DNA from: Hydractinia symbiolongicarpus
Taxonomy: Eukaryota; Cnidaria; Hydrozoa; Anthoathecata; Hydractiniidae
Direction: 5' to 3'
DNA length: 64,000 nucleotides
Assembly (NCBI RefSeq): GCF_029227915.1
Contig: NC_079876.1
Span: forward strand, 39,601,828 to 39,665,827
The notes beneath the pieces are model-generated. The model saw only the letters and a list, made by a program, of their open reading frames with translations. It ran no database searches and had not been told where the DNA came from. The translations under genes were made by a program, and so were the position numbers. Below, piece after piece: positions 49,486-61,994 of the stretch (position 1 is its first letter; each line of letters starts with the position of its first letter).

Positions 49486-52400
49486 TTTAAATTATTATTT
49501 CACCACTAAAGCCCATGAGACTTGTAGTTTTTAAAAATGTTTTCATTTTTGATGAGACGCTGAATAAAAGAAGTTTAATCGCCGGCAAACGAAAACCTGC
49601 CATTTCCCGTAAATCCCGGACTCGGCCCGAATAGTCAAAAGTATACAAAGAAAGTACCCACGGTGTAAACTCATTTCTCGAACGATTTTTTAAATTATTT
49701 TTTCACCACTAAAACGCATGAGACTTGTAGTTTTCATAAATGTTTTCATTTTTGATGAGACGCTGAATAAAAGAAGTTTAATCGCCGGCAAACGAAAACC
49801 TGCGATTTTCCGTAAATCCCGGACTCGGCCCGTATAGTCAAAAGTATACAAAGAAAGTACCCAGGGAGTAAACTCATTTCCCAAACGATTTTTTAAATTA
49901 TTATTTCACCACTAAAGCCCATGAGACTTGTAGTTTTTAAAAATGTTTTCATTTTTGATGAGACGCTGAATAAAAGAAGTTTAATCGCCGGCAAACGAAA
50001 ACCCGCGATTTCCCGTAAATCCCGGGCTTGGCCCGTATAGTCGAATGTATACAAAGAAAGTACCCAGTGAGTAAACTCATTTCCAGAACGATTTATTAAA
50101 TTATTTTTTCACCACTAAAACGCATAAGACTTGTAGTTTTCAAATATGTTTTCATTTCTGATGAGACGCTGAATAAAAGAAGTTTAATCGCCGGCAGACG
50201 AAAACCCGCGATTTCCCGTAAATCCCGGGCTTGGCCCGTATAGTCAAAAGTATACAAAGATAGTACCCAGGGAGTAAACTCATTTCCCGAACGATTTTTT
50301 AATTTATTTTTTCACCACTAAAACGCATGAGACTTGTAGTTTTCAAAAATGTTTTCATTTTTGATGAGACGCTGAATAAAAGAAGTTTAATCGCCGGCAA
50401 ACCAAAACCTGCGATTTCCCGTAAATCCCAGCCTCGGCCCGTATAGTCAAAAGTATACAAAGAAAGTACCCAGGGAGTAAACTAATTTCCCAAACCATTT
50501 TTTAAATTATTATTTCACCACTAAAGCCCATGAGACTTGTAGTTTTTAAAAATGTTTTCATTTTTGATGAGACGCTGAATAAAAGAAGTTTAATCGCCGG
50601 CAAACGAAAACCTGCCATTTCCCGTAAATCCCGGACTCGGCCCGAATAGTCAAAAGTATACAAAGAAAGTACCCACGGTGTAAACTCATTTCTCGAACGA
50701 TTTTTTAAATTATTTTTTCACCACTAAAACGCATGAGACTTGTAGTTTTCATAAATGTTTTCATTTTTGATGAGACGCTGAATAAAAGAAGTTTAATCGC
50801 CGGCAAACGAAAACCTGCGATTTTCCGTAAATCCCGGACTCGGCCCGTATAGTCAAAAGTATACAAAGAAAGTACCCAGGGAGTAAACTCATTTCCCAAA
50901 CGATTTTTTAAATTATTATTTCACCACTAAAGCCCATGAGACTTGTAGTTTTTAAAAATGTTTTCATTTTTGATGAGACGCTGAATAAAAGAAGTTTAAT
51001 CGCCGGCAAACGAAAACCCGCGATTTCCCGTAAATCCCGGGCTTGGCCCGTATAGTCGAATGTATACAAAGAAAGTACCCAGTGAGTAAACTCATTTCCA
51101 GAACGATTTATTAAATTATTTTTTCACCACTAAAACGCATAAGACTTGTAGTTTTCAAATATGTTTTCATTTCTGATGAGACGCTGAATAAAAGAAGTTT
51201 AATCGCCGGCAGACGAAAACCCGCGATTTCCCGTAAATCCCGGGCTTGGCCCGTATAGTCAAAAGTATACAAAGATAGTACCCAGGGAGTAAACTCATTT
51301 CCCGAACGATTTTTTAATTTATTTTTTCACCACTAAAACGCATGAGACTTATAGTTTTCAAAAATGTTTTCATTTTTGATGAGACGCTGAATAAAAGAAG
51401 TTTAATCGCCGGCAAACCAAAACCTGCGATTTCCCGTAAATCCCAGCCTCGGCCCGTATAGTCAAAAGTATACAAAGAAAGTACCCAGGGAGTAAACTAA
51501 TTTCCCAAACCATTTTTTAAATTATTATTTCACCACTAAAGCCCATGAGACTTGTAGTTTTTAAAAATGTTTTCATTTTTGATGAGACGCTGAATAAAAG
51601 AAGTTTAATCGCCGGCAAACGAAAACCCGCGATTTCCCGTAAATCCCGGACTCGGCCCGTATAGTCAAAAGTATACAAAGAAAGTACCCAGGGAGTAAAC
51701 TCATTTCCCGAACGATTCTTTAAATTATTTTTTCACCACTAAAACGCATAAGACTTGTAGTTTTCAAAAATGTTTTCATTTTTGATGAGACGCTGAATAA
51801 AAGAAGTTTAATCGCCGGCAAACGAAAACCTGCGATTTTCCGTAAATCCCGGACTCGGCCCGGATAGTCAAAAGTATACAAAAGAAAGTACCCAGGGAGT
51901 AAACTCATTTCCGAAACGATTTTTTAAATTATTATTTCACCACTAAAGCCCATGAGACTTGTAGTTTTTAAAAATGTTTTCAATTTTGATGAGGCGCTAT
52001 ACAAAAGAAGTTTAATCGCCGGCAAACGAAAACCCGCGATTTCCCGTAAATCCCGGTCTCGGCCCGTATAGTCAAAAGTATACAAGGAAAGTACCCAGTG
52101 AGTAAACTCATTTCCCTAACGAATTTTTAAATTATTTTTTCACCACTAAAACGCATGAGACTTGTAGTTTTCAAAAATGTTTTCATTTGTGATGAGACGC
52201 TGAATAAAAGAAGTTTAATCGCCGGCAAACGAAAACCTGCGATTTCCCGTAAATCCCGGACTCGGCCCGGATAGTCAAAAGTATACAAAGAAAGTACCCA
52301 CGGTGTAAACTCATTTCCCGAACGATTTTTTAAATTATTTTTTCACCACTAAAACGCATGAGACTTGTAGTTTTCAAAAATGTTTTCATTTTTGATGAGA

Positions 52401-52846
52401 CGCTGAATAAAAGAAGTTTAATCGCCGGCAAACGAAAACCTGCGATTTCCCGTGAATCCCGGACTTGGCCGGTATAGTCAAAAGTATACAAAGAAAGTAC
52501 CCAGGGAGTAAACTCATTTCCCAAACGATTTTTTAAATTATTATTTCACCACTAAAGCCCATGAGACTTGTAGTTTTTAAAAATGTTTTCATTTTTGATG
52601 AGACGCTGAATAAAAGAAGTTTAATCGCCGGCAAACGAAAACCCGCGATTTCCCGTAAATCCCGGACTCGGCCCGTATAGTCAAAAGTATACAAGGAAAG
52701 TACCCAGTGAGTAAACTCATTTCCCGAACGAATTTTTAAATTATTTTTTCACCACTAAAACGCATGAGACTTGTAGTTTTCAAAAATGTTTTCATTTTTG
52801 ATGAGACGCTCAATAAAAGAAGTTTAATCGCCGGCAAACGAAAACC
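49486..52846. repeat. Block G4b, repeat of 45,830-49,190 (shift 3656 bp)
   Basis: This is a near-identical run of about 3.36 kb. CAAATATG monomers at 50,141 and 51,156 match those at 46,485 and 47,501. The GATTTTCCG, GGCGCTATACAAAAG and ACTTGGCCGG monomers follow in the same order. The match begins after AAACCATTTTTT (left copy) or AAACAATTTTTT (right copy). It stops near 49,190 and 52,846, where the left copy has CGTGAATCCC and CCCGAATAG and the right has CGTAAATCCC and CCCGTATAG. Confidence 0.84.
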
Positions 52847-55167
52847 TGCGATTTCCCGTAAATCCCGGACTCGGCCCGTATAGTCAAAAGTATACAAAGA
52901 AAGTACCCAGGGAGTAAACTCATTTCCCAAACGATTTTTTAAATTATTATTTCACCACTAAAGCCCATGAGACTTGTAGTTTTTAAAAATGTTTTCATTT
53001 TTGATGAGACGCTTAATAAAAGAGGTTTAATCGCCGGCAAACGGAATCCCGCGATTTCCCGTAAATCCTGGACTTGGCCCGTATAGTTGAATGTATACAA
53101 AGAAAGTACCCAGGAAGTAAGCTCATTTCCCGAACGATTTTTTAATTTTTTTTTTCACCACTAAAACGCATGAGACTTGTAGTTTTCAAAAATGTTTTCA
53201 TTTTTGATGAGACGCTTAATGAAAGAGGTTTAATCGCCGGCAAACGAAAACCCGCGATTTCCCGTAAATCCCGGGCTTGGCCCGTATAGTCGAATGTATA
53301 CAAAGAAAGTACCCAGTAAGTAAACTCATTTCCAGAACGATTTTTTAAATTATTTTTTCACCACTAAAACGCATAAGACTTGTAGTTTTCAAATATGTTT
53401 TCATTTCTGATGAGACGCTGAATAAAAGAAGTTTAATCGCCGGCAGACAAAAACCCGCGATTTCCCGTAAATCCCGGGCTTGGCCCGTATAGTCAAAAGT
53501 ATACAAAGATAGTACCCAGGGAGTAAACTCATTTCCCGAACGATTTTTTAATTTATTTTTTCACCACTAAAACGCATGAGACTTGTAATTTTCAAAAATG
53601 TTTTCATTTTTGATGAGACGCTGAATAAAAGAAGTTTAATCGCCAGCAAACCAAAACCTGCGATTTCCCGTAAATCCCGGACTCGGCCCGTATAGTCAAA
53701 AGTATACAAAGAAAGTACCCAGGGAGTAAACTAATTTCCCAAACCATTTTTTAAATTATTATTTCACCACTAAAGCCCATGAGACTTGTAGTTTTTAAAA
53801 ATGTTTTCATTTTTGATAAGACGCTGAATAAAAGAAGTTTAATCGCCGGCAAACGAAAACCCGCGATTTCCCGTAAATCCCGGACTCGGCCCGTATAGTC
53901 AAAAGTATACAAAGAAAGTACCCAGGGAGTAAACTCATTTCCCGAACGATTCTTTAAATTATTTTTTCACCACTAAAACGCATGAGACTTGTAGTTTTCA
54001 GAAATCTTTTCATTTTTGATGAGACCCTTAATGAAAGTGGTTTAATTGCCGGCAAACGAAGACCTGCGATTTCCCGTAAATCCCGGACTCAGCCCGTATA
54101 GTCAAAAGTATGCAAAGAAAGTACCCAGGGTGTAAACTCATTTCCCGAAACGATTTTTTAAATTATTATTTCACCACTAAAGCCCATGAGACTTGTAGTT
54201 TTTAAAAATGTTTTCAATTTTGATGAGACGCTATACAAAAGAAGTTTAATCGCCGGCAAACGAAAACCCGCGATTTCCCGTAAATCCCGGTCTCGGCCCG
54301 TATAGTCAAAAGTATACAAGGAAAGTACCCAGTGAGTAAACTCATTTCCCTAACGAATTTTTAAATTATTTTTTCACCACTAAAACGCATGAGACTTGTA
54401 GTTTTCAAAAATGTTTTCATTTGTGATGAGACGCTGAATAAAAGAAGTTTAATCGCCGGCAAACGAAAACCTGCGATTTCCCGTAAATCCCGGACTCGGC
54501 CCGGATAGTCAAAAGTATACAAAGAAAGTACCCACGGTGTAAACTCATTTCCCGAACGATTTTTTAAATTATTTTTTCACCACTAAAACGCATGAGACTT
54601 GTAGTTTTCAAAAATGTTTTCATTTTTGATGAGACGCTGAATAAAAGAAGTTTAATCGCCGGCAAACGAAAACCTGCGATTTCCCGTGAATCCCGGACTT
54701 GGCCGGTATAGTCAAAAGTATACAAAGAAAGTACCCAGGGAGTAAACTCATTTCCCAAACGATTTTTTAAATTATTATTTCACCACTAAAGCCCATGAGA
54801 CTTGTAGTTTTTAAAAATGTTTTCAATTTTGATGAGACGCTGAACAAAAGAAGTTTAATCGCCGGCAAACGAAAACCCGCGATTTCCCGTAAATCCCGGT
54901 CTCGGCCCGTATAGTCAAAAGTATACAAGGAAAGTACCCAGTGAGTAAACTCATTTCCCTAACGAATTTTTAAATTATTTTTTCACCACTAAAACGCATG
55001 AGACTTGTAGTTTTCAAAAATGTTTTCATTTTTGATGAGACGCTGAATAAAAGAAGTTCAATCGCCGGCAAACGAAAACCTGCGATTTCCCGTAAATCCC
55101 GGACTCGGCCCGTATAGTCAAAAGTATACAAAGAAAGTACCCACGGTGTAAACTCATTTCCCGAACA
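52593..55167. repeat. Distant copy of 40,408-43,795 with an 813-bp deletion
   Basis: From about 52,593 to 54,149 the sequence follows 40,408-41,964 at a 12,185-bp offset. From 54,145 to about 55,167 it follows 42,773-43,795 at 11,372 bp. The offset changes by 813 bp (four monomers) at a 5-base overlap. The match ends where the left copy continues AACGATTTTTTAATTT and the right copy AACAATTTTTTAAATT. Confidence 0.86.
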
Positions 55168-58100
55168 ATTTTTTAAATTATTATTTCACCACTAAAGCCC
55201 ATGAGACTTGTAGTTTTTAAAAATGTTTTCATTTTTGATGAGACGCTGAATAAAAGAAGTTTAATCGCCGGCAAACGAAAACCTGCCATTTCCCGTAAAT
55301 CCCGGACTCGGCCCGAATAGTCAAAAGTATACAAAGAAAGTACCCACGGTGTAAACTCATTTCTCGAACGATTTTTTAAATTATTTTTTCACCACTAAAA
55401 CGCATGAGACTTGTAGTTTTCATAAATGTTTTCATTTTTGATGAGACGCTGAATAAAAGAAGTTTAATCGCCGGCAAACGAAAACCTGCGATTTTCCGTA
55501 AATCCCGGACTCGGCCCGTATAGTCAAAAGTATACAAAGAAAGTACCCAGGGAGTAAACTCATTTCCCAAACGATTTTTTAAATTATTATTTCACCACTA
55601 AAGCCCATGAGACTTGTAGTTTTTAAAAATGTTTTCATTTTTGATGAGACGCTGAATAAAAGAAGTTTAATCGCCGGCAAACGAAAACCCGCGATTTCCC
55701 GTAAATCCCGGACTCGGCCCGTATAGTCAAAAGTATACAAGGAAAGTACCCAGTGAGTAAACTCATTTTCCGAACGAATTTTTAAATTATTTTTTCACCA
55801 CTAAAACGCATGAGACTTGTAGTTTTCAAAAATGTTTTCATTTTTGATGAGACGCTTAATGAAAGAGGTTTAATCGCCGGCAAACGAAAACCCGCGATTT
55901 CCCGTAAATCCCGGGCTTGGCCCGTATAGTCGAATGTATACAAAGAAAGTACCCAGTGAGTAAACTCATTTCCAAAACGATTCATTAAATTATTTTTTCA
56001 CCACTAAAACGCATAAGACTTGTAGTTTTCAAATATGTTTTCATTTCTGATGAGACGCTGAATAAAAGAAGTTTAATCGCCGGCAGACGAAAACCCGCGA
56101 TTTCCCGTAAATCCCGGGCTTGGCCCGTATAGTCAAAAGTATACAAAGATAGTACCCAGGGAGTAAACTCATTTCCCGAACGATTTTTTAATTTATTTTT
56201 TCACCACTAAAACGCATGAGACTTGTAGTTTTCAAAAATGTTTTCATTTTTGATGAGACGCTGAATAAAAGAAGTTTAATCGCCGGCAAACCAAAACCTG
56301 CGATTTCCCGTAAATCCCAGACTCGGCCCGTATAGTCAAAAGTATACAAAGAAAGTACCCAGGGAGTAAACTAATTTCCCAAACCATTTTTTAAATTATT
56401 ATTTCACCACTAAAGCCCATGAGACTTGTAGTTTTTAAAAATGTTTTCATTTTTGATGAGACGCTGAATAAAAGAAGTTTAATCGCCGGCAAACGAAAAC
56501 CCGCGATTTCCCGTAAATCCCGGACTCGGCCCGTATAGTCAAAAGTATACAAAGAAAGTACCCAGGGAGTAAACTCATTTCCCGAACGATTCTTTAAATT
56601 ATTTTTTCACCACTAAAACGCATAAGACTTGTAGTTTTCAAAAATGTTTTCATTTTTGATGAGACGCTGAATAAAAGAAGTTTAATCGCCGGCAAACGAA
56701 AACCTGCGATTTTCCGTAAATCCCGGCTCGGCCCGGATAGTCAAAAGTATACAAAAGAAAGTACCCAGGGAGTAAACTCATTTCCGAAACGATTTTTTAA
56801 ATTATTATTTCACCACTAAAGCCCATGAGACTTGTAGTTTTTAAAAATGTTTTCAATTTTGATGAGACGCTATACAAAAGAAGTTTAATCGCCGGCAAAC
56901 GAAAACCCGCGATTTCCCGTAAATCCCGGTCTCGGCCCGTATAGTCAAAAGTATACAAGGAAAGTACCCAGTGAGTAAACTCATTTCCCTAACGAATTTT
57001 TAAATTATTTTTTCACCACTAAAACGCATGAGACTTGTAGTTTTCAAAAATGTTTTCATTTGTGATGAGACGCTGAATAAAAGAAGTTTAATCGCCGGCA
57101 AACGAAAACCTGCGATTTCCCGTAAATCCCGGACTCGGCCCGGATAGTCAAAAGTATACAAAGAAAGTACCCACGGTGTAAACTCATTTCCCGAACGATT
57201 TTTTAAATTATTTTTTCACCACTAAAACGCATGAGACTTGTAGTTTTCAAAAATGTTTTTATTTTTGATGAGACGCTGGATAAAAGAAGTTTAATCGCCG
57301 GCAAACGAAAACCTGCGATTTCCCGTGAATCCCGGACTTGGCCGGCATAGTCAAAAGTATACAAAGAAAGTACCCAGGGAGTAAACTCATTTCCCAAACG
57401 ATTTTTTAAATTATTATTTCACCACTAAAGCCCATAAGACTTGTAGTTTTTAAAAATGTTTTCAATTTTGATGAGACGCTGAACAAAAGAAGTTTAATCG
57501 CCGGCAAACGAAAACCCGCGATTTCCCGTAAATCCCGGTCTCGGCCCGTATAGTCAAAAGTATACAAGGAAAGTACCCAGTGAGTAAACTCATTTCCCTA
57601 ACGAATTTTTAAATTATTTTTTCACCACTAAAACGCATGAGACTTGTAGTTTTCAAAAATGTTTTCATTTTTGATGAGACGCTGAATAAAAGAAGTTCAA
57701 TCGCCGGCAAACGAAAACCTGCGATTTCCCGTAAATCCCGGACTCGGCCCGTATAGTCAAAAGTATACAAAGAAAGTACCCACGGTGTAAACTCATTTCC
57801 CGAACGATTTTTTAATTTATTTTTTCACCACTAAAACGCATGAGACTTGTAGTTTTCAAAAATGTTTTCATTTTTGATGAGACGCTGAATAGAAGAAGTT
57901 TAATCGCCGGCAAACGAAAACCTGCGATTTCCCGTTAATCCCGGACTTGGCCCGTATAGTCAAAAGTATACAAAGAAAGTACCCAGGGAGTAAACTCATT
58001 TCCCAAACAATTTTTTAAATTATTATTTCACCACTAAAGCCCATGAGACTTGTAGTTTTTAAAAATGTTTTCATTTTTGATGAGACGCTGAATAAAAGAA

Positions 58101-58436
58101 GTTTAAATGCCGGCAAACGAAAACCTGCCATTTCCCGTAAATCCCGGACTCGGCCCGAATAGTCAAAAGTATACAAAGAAAGTACACACGGTGTAAACTC
58201 ATTTCTCGAACGATTTTTTAAATTATTTTTTCACCACTAAAACGCATGAGACTTGTAGTTTTCAAAAATGTTTTCATTTTTGATGAGACGCTGAATAAAA
58301 GAAGTTTAATCGCCGGCAAACGAAAACCTGCGATTTTCCGTAAATCCCGGACTCGGCCCGTATAGTCAAAAGTATACAAAGAAAGTACCCAGGGAGTAAA
58401 CTCATTTCCCAAACGATTTTTTAAATTATTATTTCA
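55168..58436. repeat. Block G5, mosaic of the 5-monomer and 3-monomer subtypes
   Basis: 55,9xx-57,4xx follows 51,1xx-52,5xx at about 4874 bp, including the CAAATATG monomer at 56,030. One private base deletion gives CCCGGCTCGG near 56,724. The block then moves to TCAATTTTG with CTGAACAAAAG, a GTTCAATCGCC monomer and an AATAGAAGAAG monomer, as at 43,4xx-44,2xx. A CGCTTAATGAAAGAGG monomer at 55,855 is one of the few copies of that subtype in the right-hand half. Confidence 0.78.
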
Positions 58437-58597
58437 TCACTAAAGGCCATGAGACTTGTAGTTTTTAAAAATGTTTTCATTTTTGATGAGACGCTGAATA
58501 AAAGAAGTTTAATCGCCGGCAAACGAAAACCCGCGATTTCCCGTAAATCCCAGGGTGTAAACTCATTTCCCGAACGATTTTTTAAATTATTTTTTCA
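58437..58597. repeat. Shortened 161-bp monomer with a 42-bp internal deletion
   Basis: This P-like monomer (TCACTAAAGGCCATGAG at its front) reads CGTAAATCCC and then directly AGGGTGTAAACTC. The 42 bases that normally lie between the CCC of AAATCCC and the end of GTACCC are missing. Both sides of the gap end in CCC, so 3 bp of microhomology marks the junction near 58,548-58,551. The lost part includes the CGGCCCGTATAG and GTATAC segments. Confidence 0.9.
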
Positions 58598-61500
58598 CCA
58601 CTAAAACGCATGAGACTTGTAGTTTTTAAAAATGTTTTCATTTTTGATGAGACGCTGAATAAAAGAAGTTTAATCGCCGGCAAACGAAAACCTGCGATTT
58701 CCCGTAAATCCCGGACTCGGCCTGCATAGTCAAAAGTATACAAAAGAAAGTACCCAGGGAGTAAACTCACTTCCCAAACGATTTTTTAAATTATTATTTC
58801 ACCACTAAAGCCCATGAGACTTGTAGTTTTTAAAAATGTTTTCAATTTTGATGAGACGCTATACAAAAGAAGTTTAATCGCCGGCAAACGAAAACCCGCG
58901 ATTTCCCGTAAATCCCGGTCTCGGCCCGTATAGTCAAAAGTATACAAGGAAAGTACCCAGTGAGTAAACTCATTTCCCTAACGAATTTTTAAATTATTTT
59001 TTCGCCACTAAAACGCATGAGACTTGTAGTTTTCAAAAATGTTTTCATTTTTGATGAGACGCTGAATAAAAGAAGTTTAATCGCCGGCAAACGAAAACCT
59101 GCGATTTCCCGTAAATCCCTGACTCGGCCCGTATAGTCAAAAGTATACAAAGAAAGTACCCACGGTGTAAACTCATTTCCCGAACGATTTTTTAAATTAT
59201 TTTTTCACCACCAAAACGCATGAGACTTGTATTTTCAAAAATGTTTTCATTTTTGATGAGGCGCTGAATAAAAGAAGTTTAATCGCCGGCAAACGAAAAC
59301 CTGCGATTTCCCGTAAATCCCGGACTCGGCCCGGATAGTCAAAAGTATACAAAAGAAAGTACCCAAGGAGTAAACTCATTTCCGAAACGATTTTTTAAAT
59401 TATTTTTTCACCACTAAAGCCCATGAGACTTGTAGTTTTTAAAAATGTTTTCATTTGTGATGAGACGCTGAATAAAAGAAGTTTAATCGCCGGCAAACGA
59501 AAACCTGCGATTTCCTGTAAATCCCGGACTCGGCCCGGATAGTCAAAAGTATACAAAGAAAGTACCCACGGTGTAAACTCATTTCCCGAACGATTTTTTA
59601 AATTATTTTTTCACCACTAAAACGCATGAGACTTGTAGTTTTCAAAAATGTTTTCATTTTTGATGAGACGCTGAATAAAAGAAGTTTAATCGCCGGCAAA
59701 CGAAAACCTGCGATTTCCCGTAAATCCCGGACTTGGCCGGTATAGTCAAAAGTATACAAAGAAAGTACCCAGGGAGTAAACTCATTTCACAAGCGATTTT
59801 TTAAATTATTATTTCACCACTAAAACGCATGAGACTTGTAGTTTTCAAAAATGTTTTCATTTTTGATGAGACGCTGAATAAAAGAAGTTTAATCGCCGGC
59901 AAACGAAAACCTGCGATTTCCCGTAAATCCCGGACTTGGCCGGTATAGTCAAAAGTATACAAAGAAAGTACCCAGGGAGTAAACTCATTTCCCAAACGAT
60001 TTTTTAAATTATTATTTCACCACTAAAGCCCATGAGACTTGTAGTTTTTAAAAATGTTTTCAATTTTGATGAGACGCTGAACAAAAGAAGTTTAATCGCC
60101 GGCAAACGAAAACCCGTGATTTCCCGTAAATCCCGGTCTCGGCCCGATAGTCAAAAGTATACAAGGAAAGTACCCAGTGAGTAAACTCATTTCCCTAACG
60201 AATTTTTAAATTATTTTTTCACCACTAAAACGCATGAGACTTGTAGTTTTCAAAAATGTTTTCATTTTTGATGAGACGCGGAATAAAAGAAGTTTAATCG
60301 CCGGCAAACGAAAACCTGCGATTTCCCGTAAATCCGGACTCGGCACGTATAGTCAAAAGTATAAAAAGAAAGTACCCACGGTGTAAACTCATTTCTCGAA
60401 CGATTTTTTAAATTTATTTTTTCTCCACTAAAACGCATGAGACTTGTAGTTTTCAAAAATGTTTTCATTTTTGATGAGACGCTGAATAGAAGAAGTTTAA
60501 TCGCCGACAAACGAAAACCTGCGATTTCCCGTAAATCCCGGACTTGGCCCGTATAGTCAAAAGTATACAAAGAAAGTACCCAGGGAGTAAACTCATTTCC
60601 CAAACAATTTTTTAAATTATTATTTCACCACTAAAGCCCATGAGACTTGTAGTTTTTAAAAATGTTCTCATTTTTGATGAGACACTGAATAAAAGAAGTT
60701 TAATCGCCGGCAAACGAAAACCCGCCATTTCCCGTAAATCCCGGACTCGGCCCGAATAGTCAAAAGTATACAAGGAAAGTACCCAGTGAGTAAACTCATT
60801 TCCCTAACGAATTTTTAAAATATTTTTTCACCACTAAAACGCATGAGACTTGTAGTTTTCAAAAATGTTTTCATTTGTGATGAGACGCTGAATAAAAGAA
60901 GTTTAATCGCCGGCAAACGAAAACCTGCGATTTCCCGTAAATCCCGGACTCGGCCCGGATAGTCAAAAGTATACAAAGAAAGTACCCACGTGTAAACTCA
61001 TTTCCCGAACGATTTTTTAAATTATTTTTTCACCACTAAAACGCATGAGACTTGTAGTTTTCAAAAATGTTTTCATTTTTGATGAGACGCTGAATAAAAG
61101 AAGTTTAATCGCCGGCAAACGAAAACCTGCGATTTCCCGTAAATCCCGGACTTGGCCGGTATAGTCAAAAGTATACAAAGAAAGTACCCAGGGAGTAAAC
61201 TCATTTCACAAACGATTTTTTAAATTATTATTTCACCACTAAAGCCCATGAGACTTGTAGTTTTCAAAAATGTTTTCATTTTTGATGAGACGCTGAATAA
61301 AAGAAGTTTAATCGCCGGCAAACGAAAACCTGCGATTTCCCGTAAATCCCGGACATGGCCGGTATAGTCAAAAGTATACAAGGAAAGTACCCAGGGAGTA
61401 AACTCATTTCCCAAACGATTTTTTAAATTATTATTTCACCACTAAAGCCCATGAGACTTGTAGTTTTTAAAAATGTTTTCAATTTTGATGAGACGCTGAA

Positions 61501-61994
61501 CAAAAGAAGTTTAATCGCCGGCAAACGAAAACCCGTGATTTCCCGTAAATCCCGGTCTCGGCCCGATAGTCAAAAGTATACAAGGAAAGTACCCAGTGAG
61601 TAAACTCATTTCCCCAACGAATTTTTAAATTATTTTTTCACCACTAAAACGCATGAGACTTGTAGTTTTCAAAAATGTTTTCATTTTTGATGAGACGCTG
61701 AATAAAAGAAGTTTAATCGCCGGCAAACGAAAACCTGCGATTTCCCGTAAATCCCGGACTCGGCCCGTATAGTCAAAAGTATAAAAAGAAAGTACCCACG
61801 GTGTAAACTCATTTCTCGAACGATTTTTTAATTTATTTTTTCACCACTAAAACGCATGAGACTTGTAGTTTTCAAAAATATTTTCATTTTTGATGAGACG
61901 CTGAATAGAAGAAGTTTCATCGCCGGCAAACGAACACCTGCGATTTCCCGTAAATCCCGGACTTGGCCCGTATAGTCAAAAGTATACAAAGAAA
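58598..61994. repeat. Block G6, terminal HOR, first copy
   Basis: From about 58,750 the sequence recurs 3245 bp further on, marked by CTCACTTCCCAAACG (58,766 and 62,011), CTATACAAAAG or CTATGCAAAAG, and CTTGTATTTTCAAAAATG (near 59,226 and 62,471). It also contains two monomers with a 2-bp loss, CGGCCCGATAG, near 60,143 and 61,563 (1419 bp apart), and a monomer with AATCCGGACTCGGCACG near 60,332. Confidence 0.8.
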
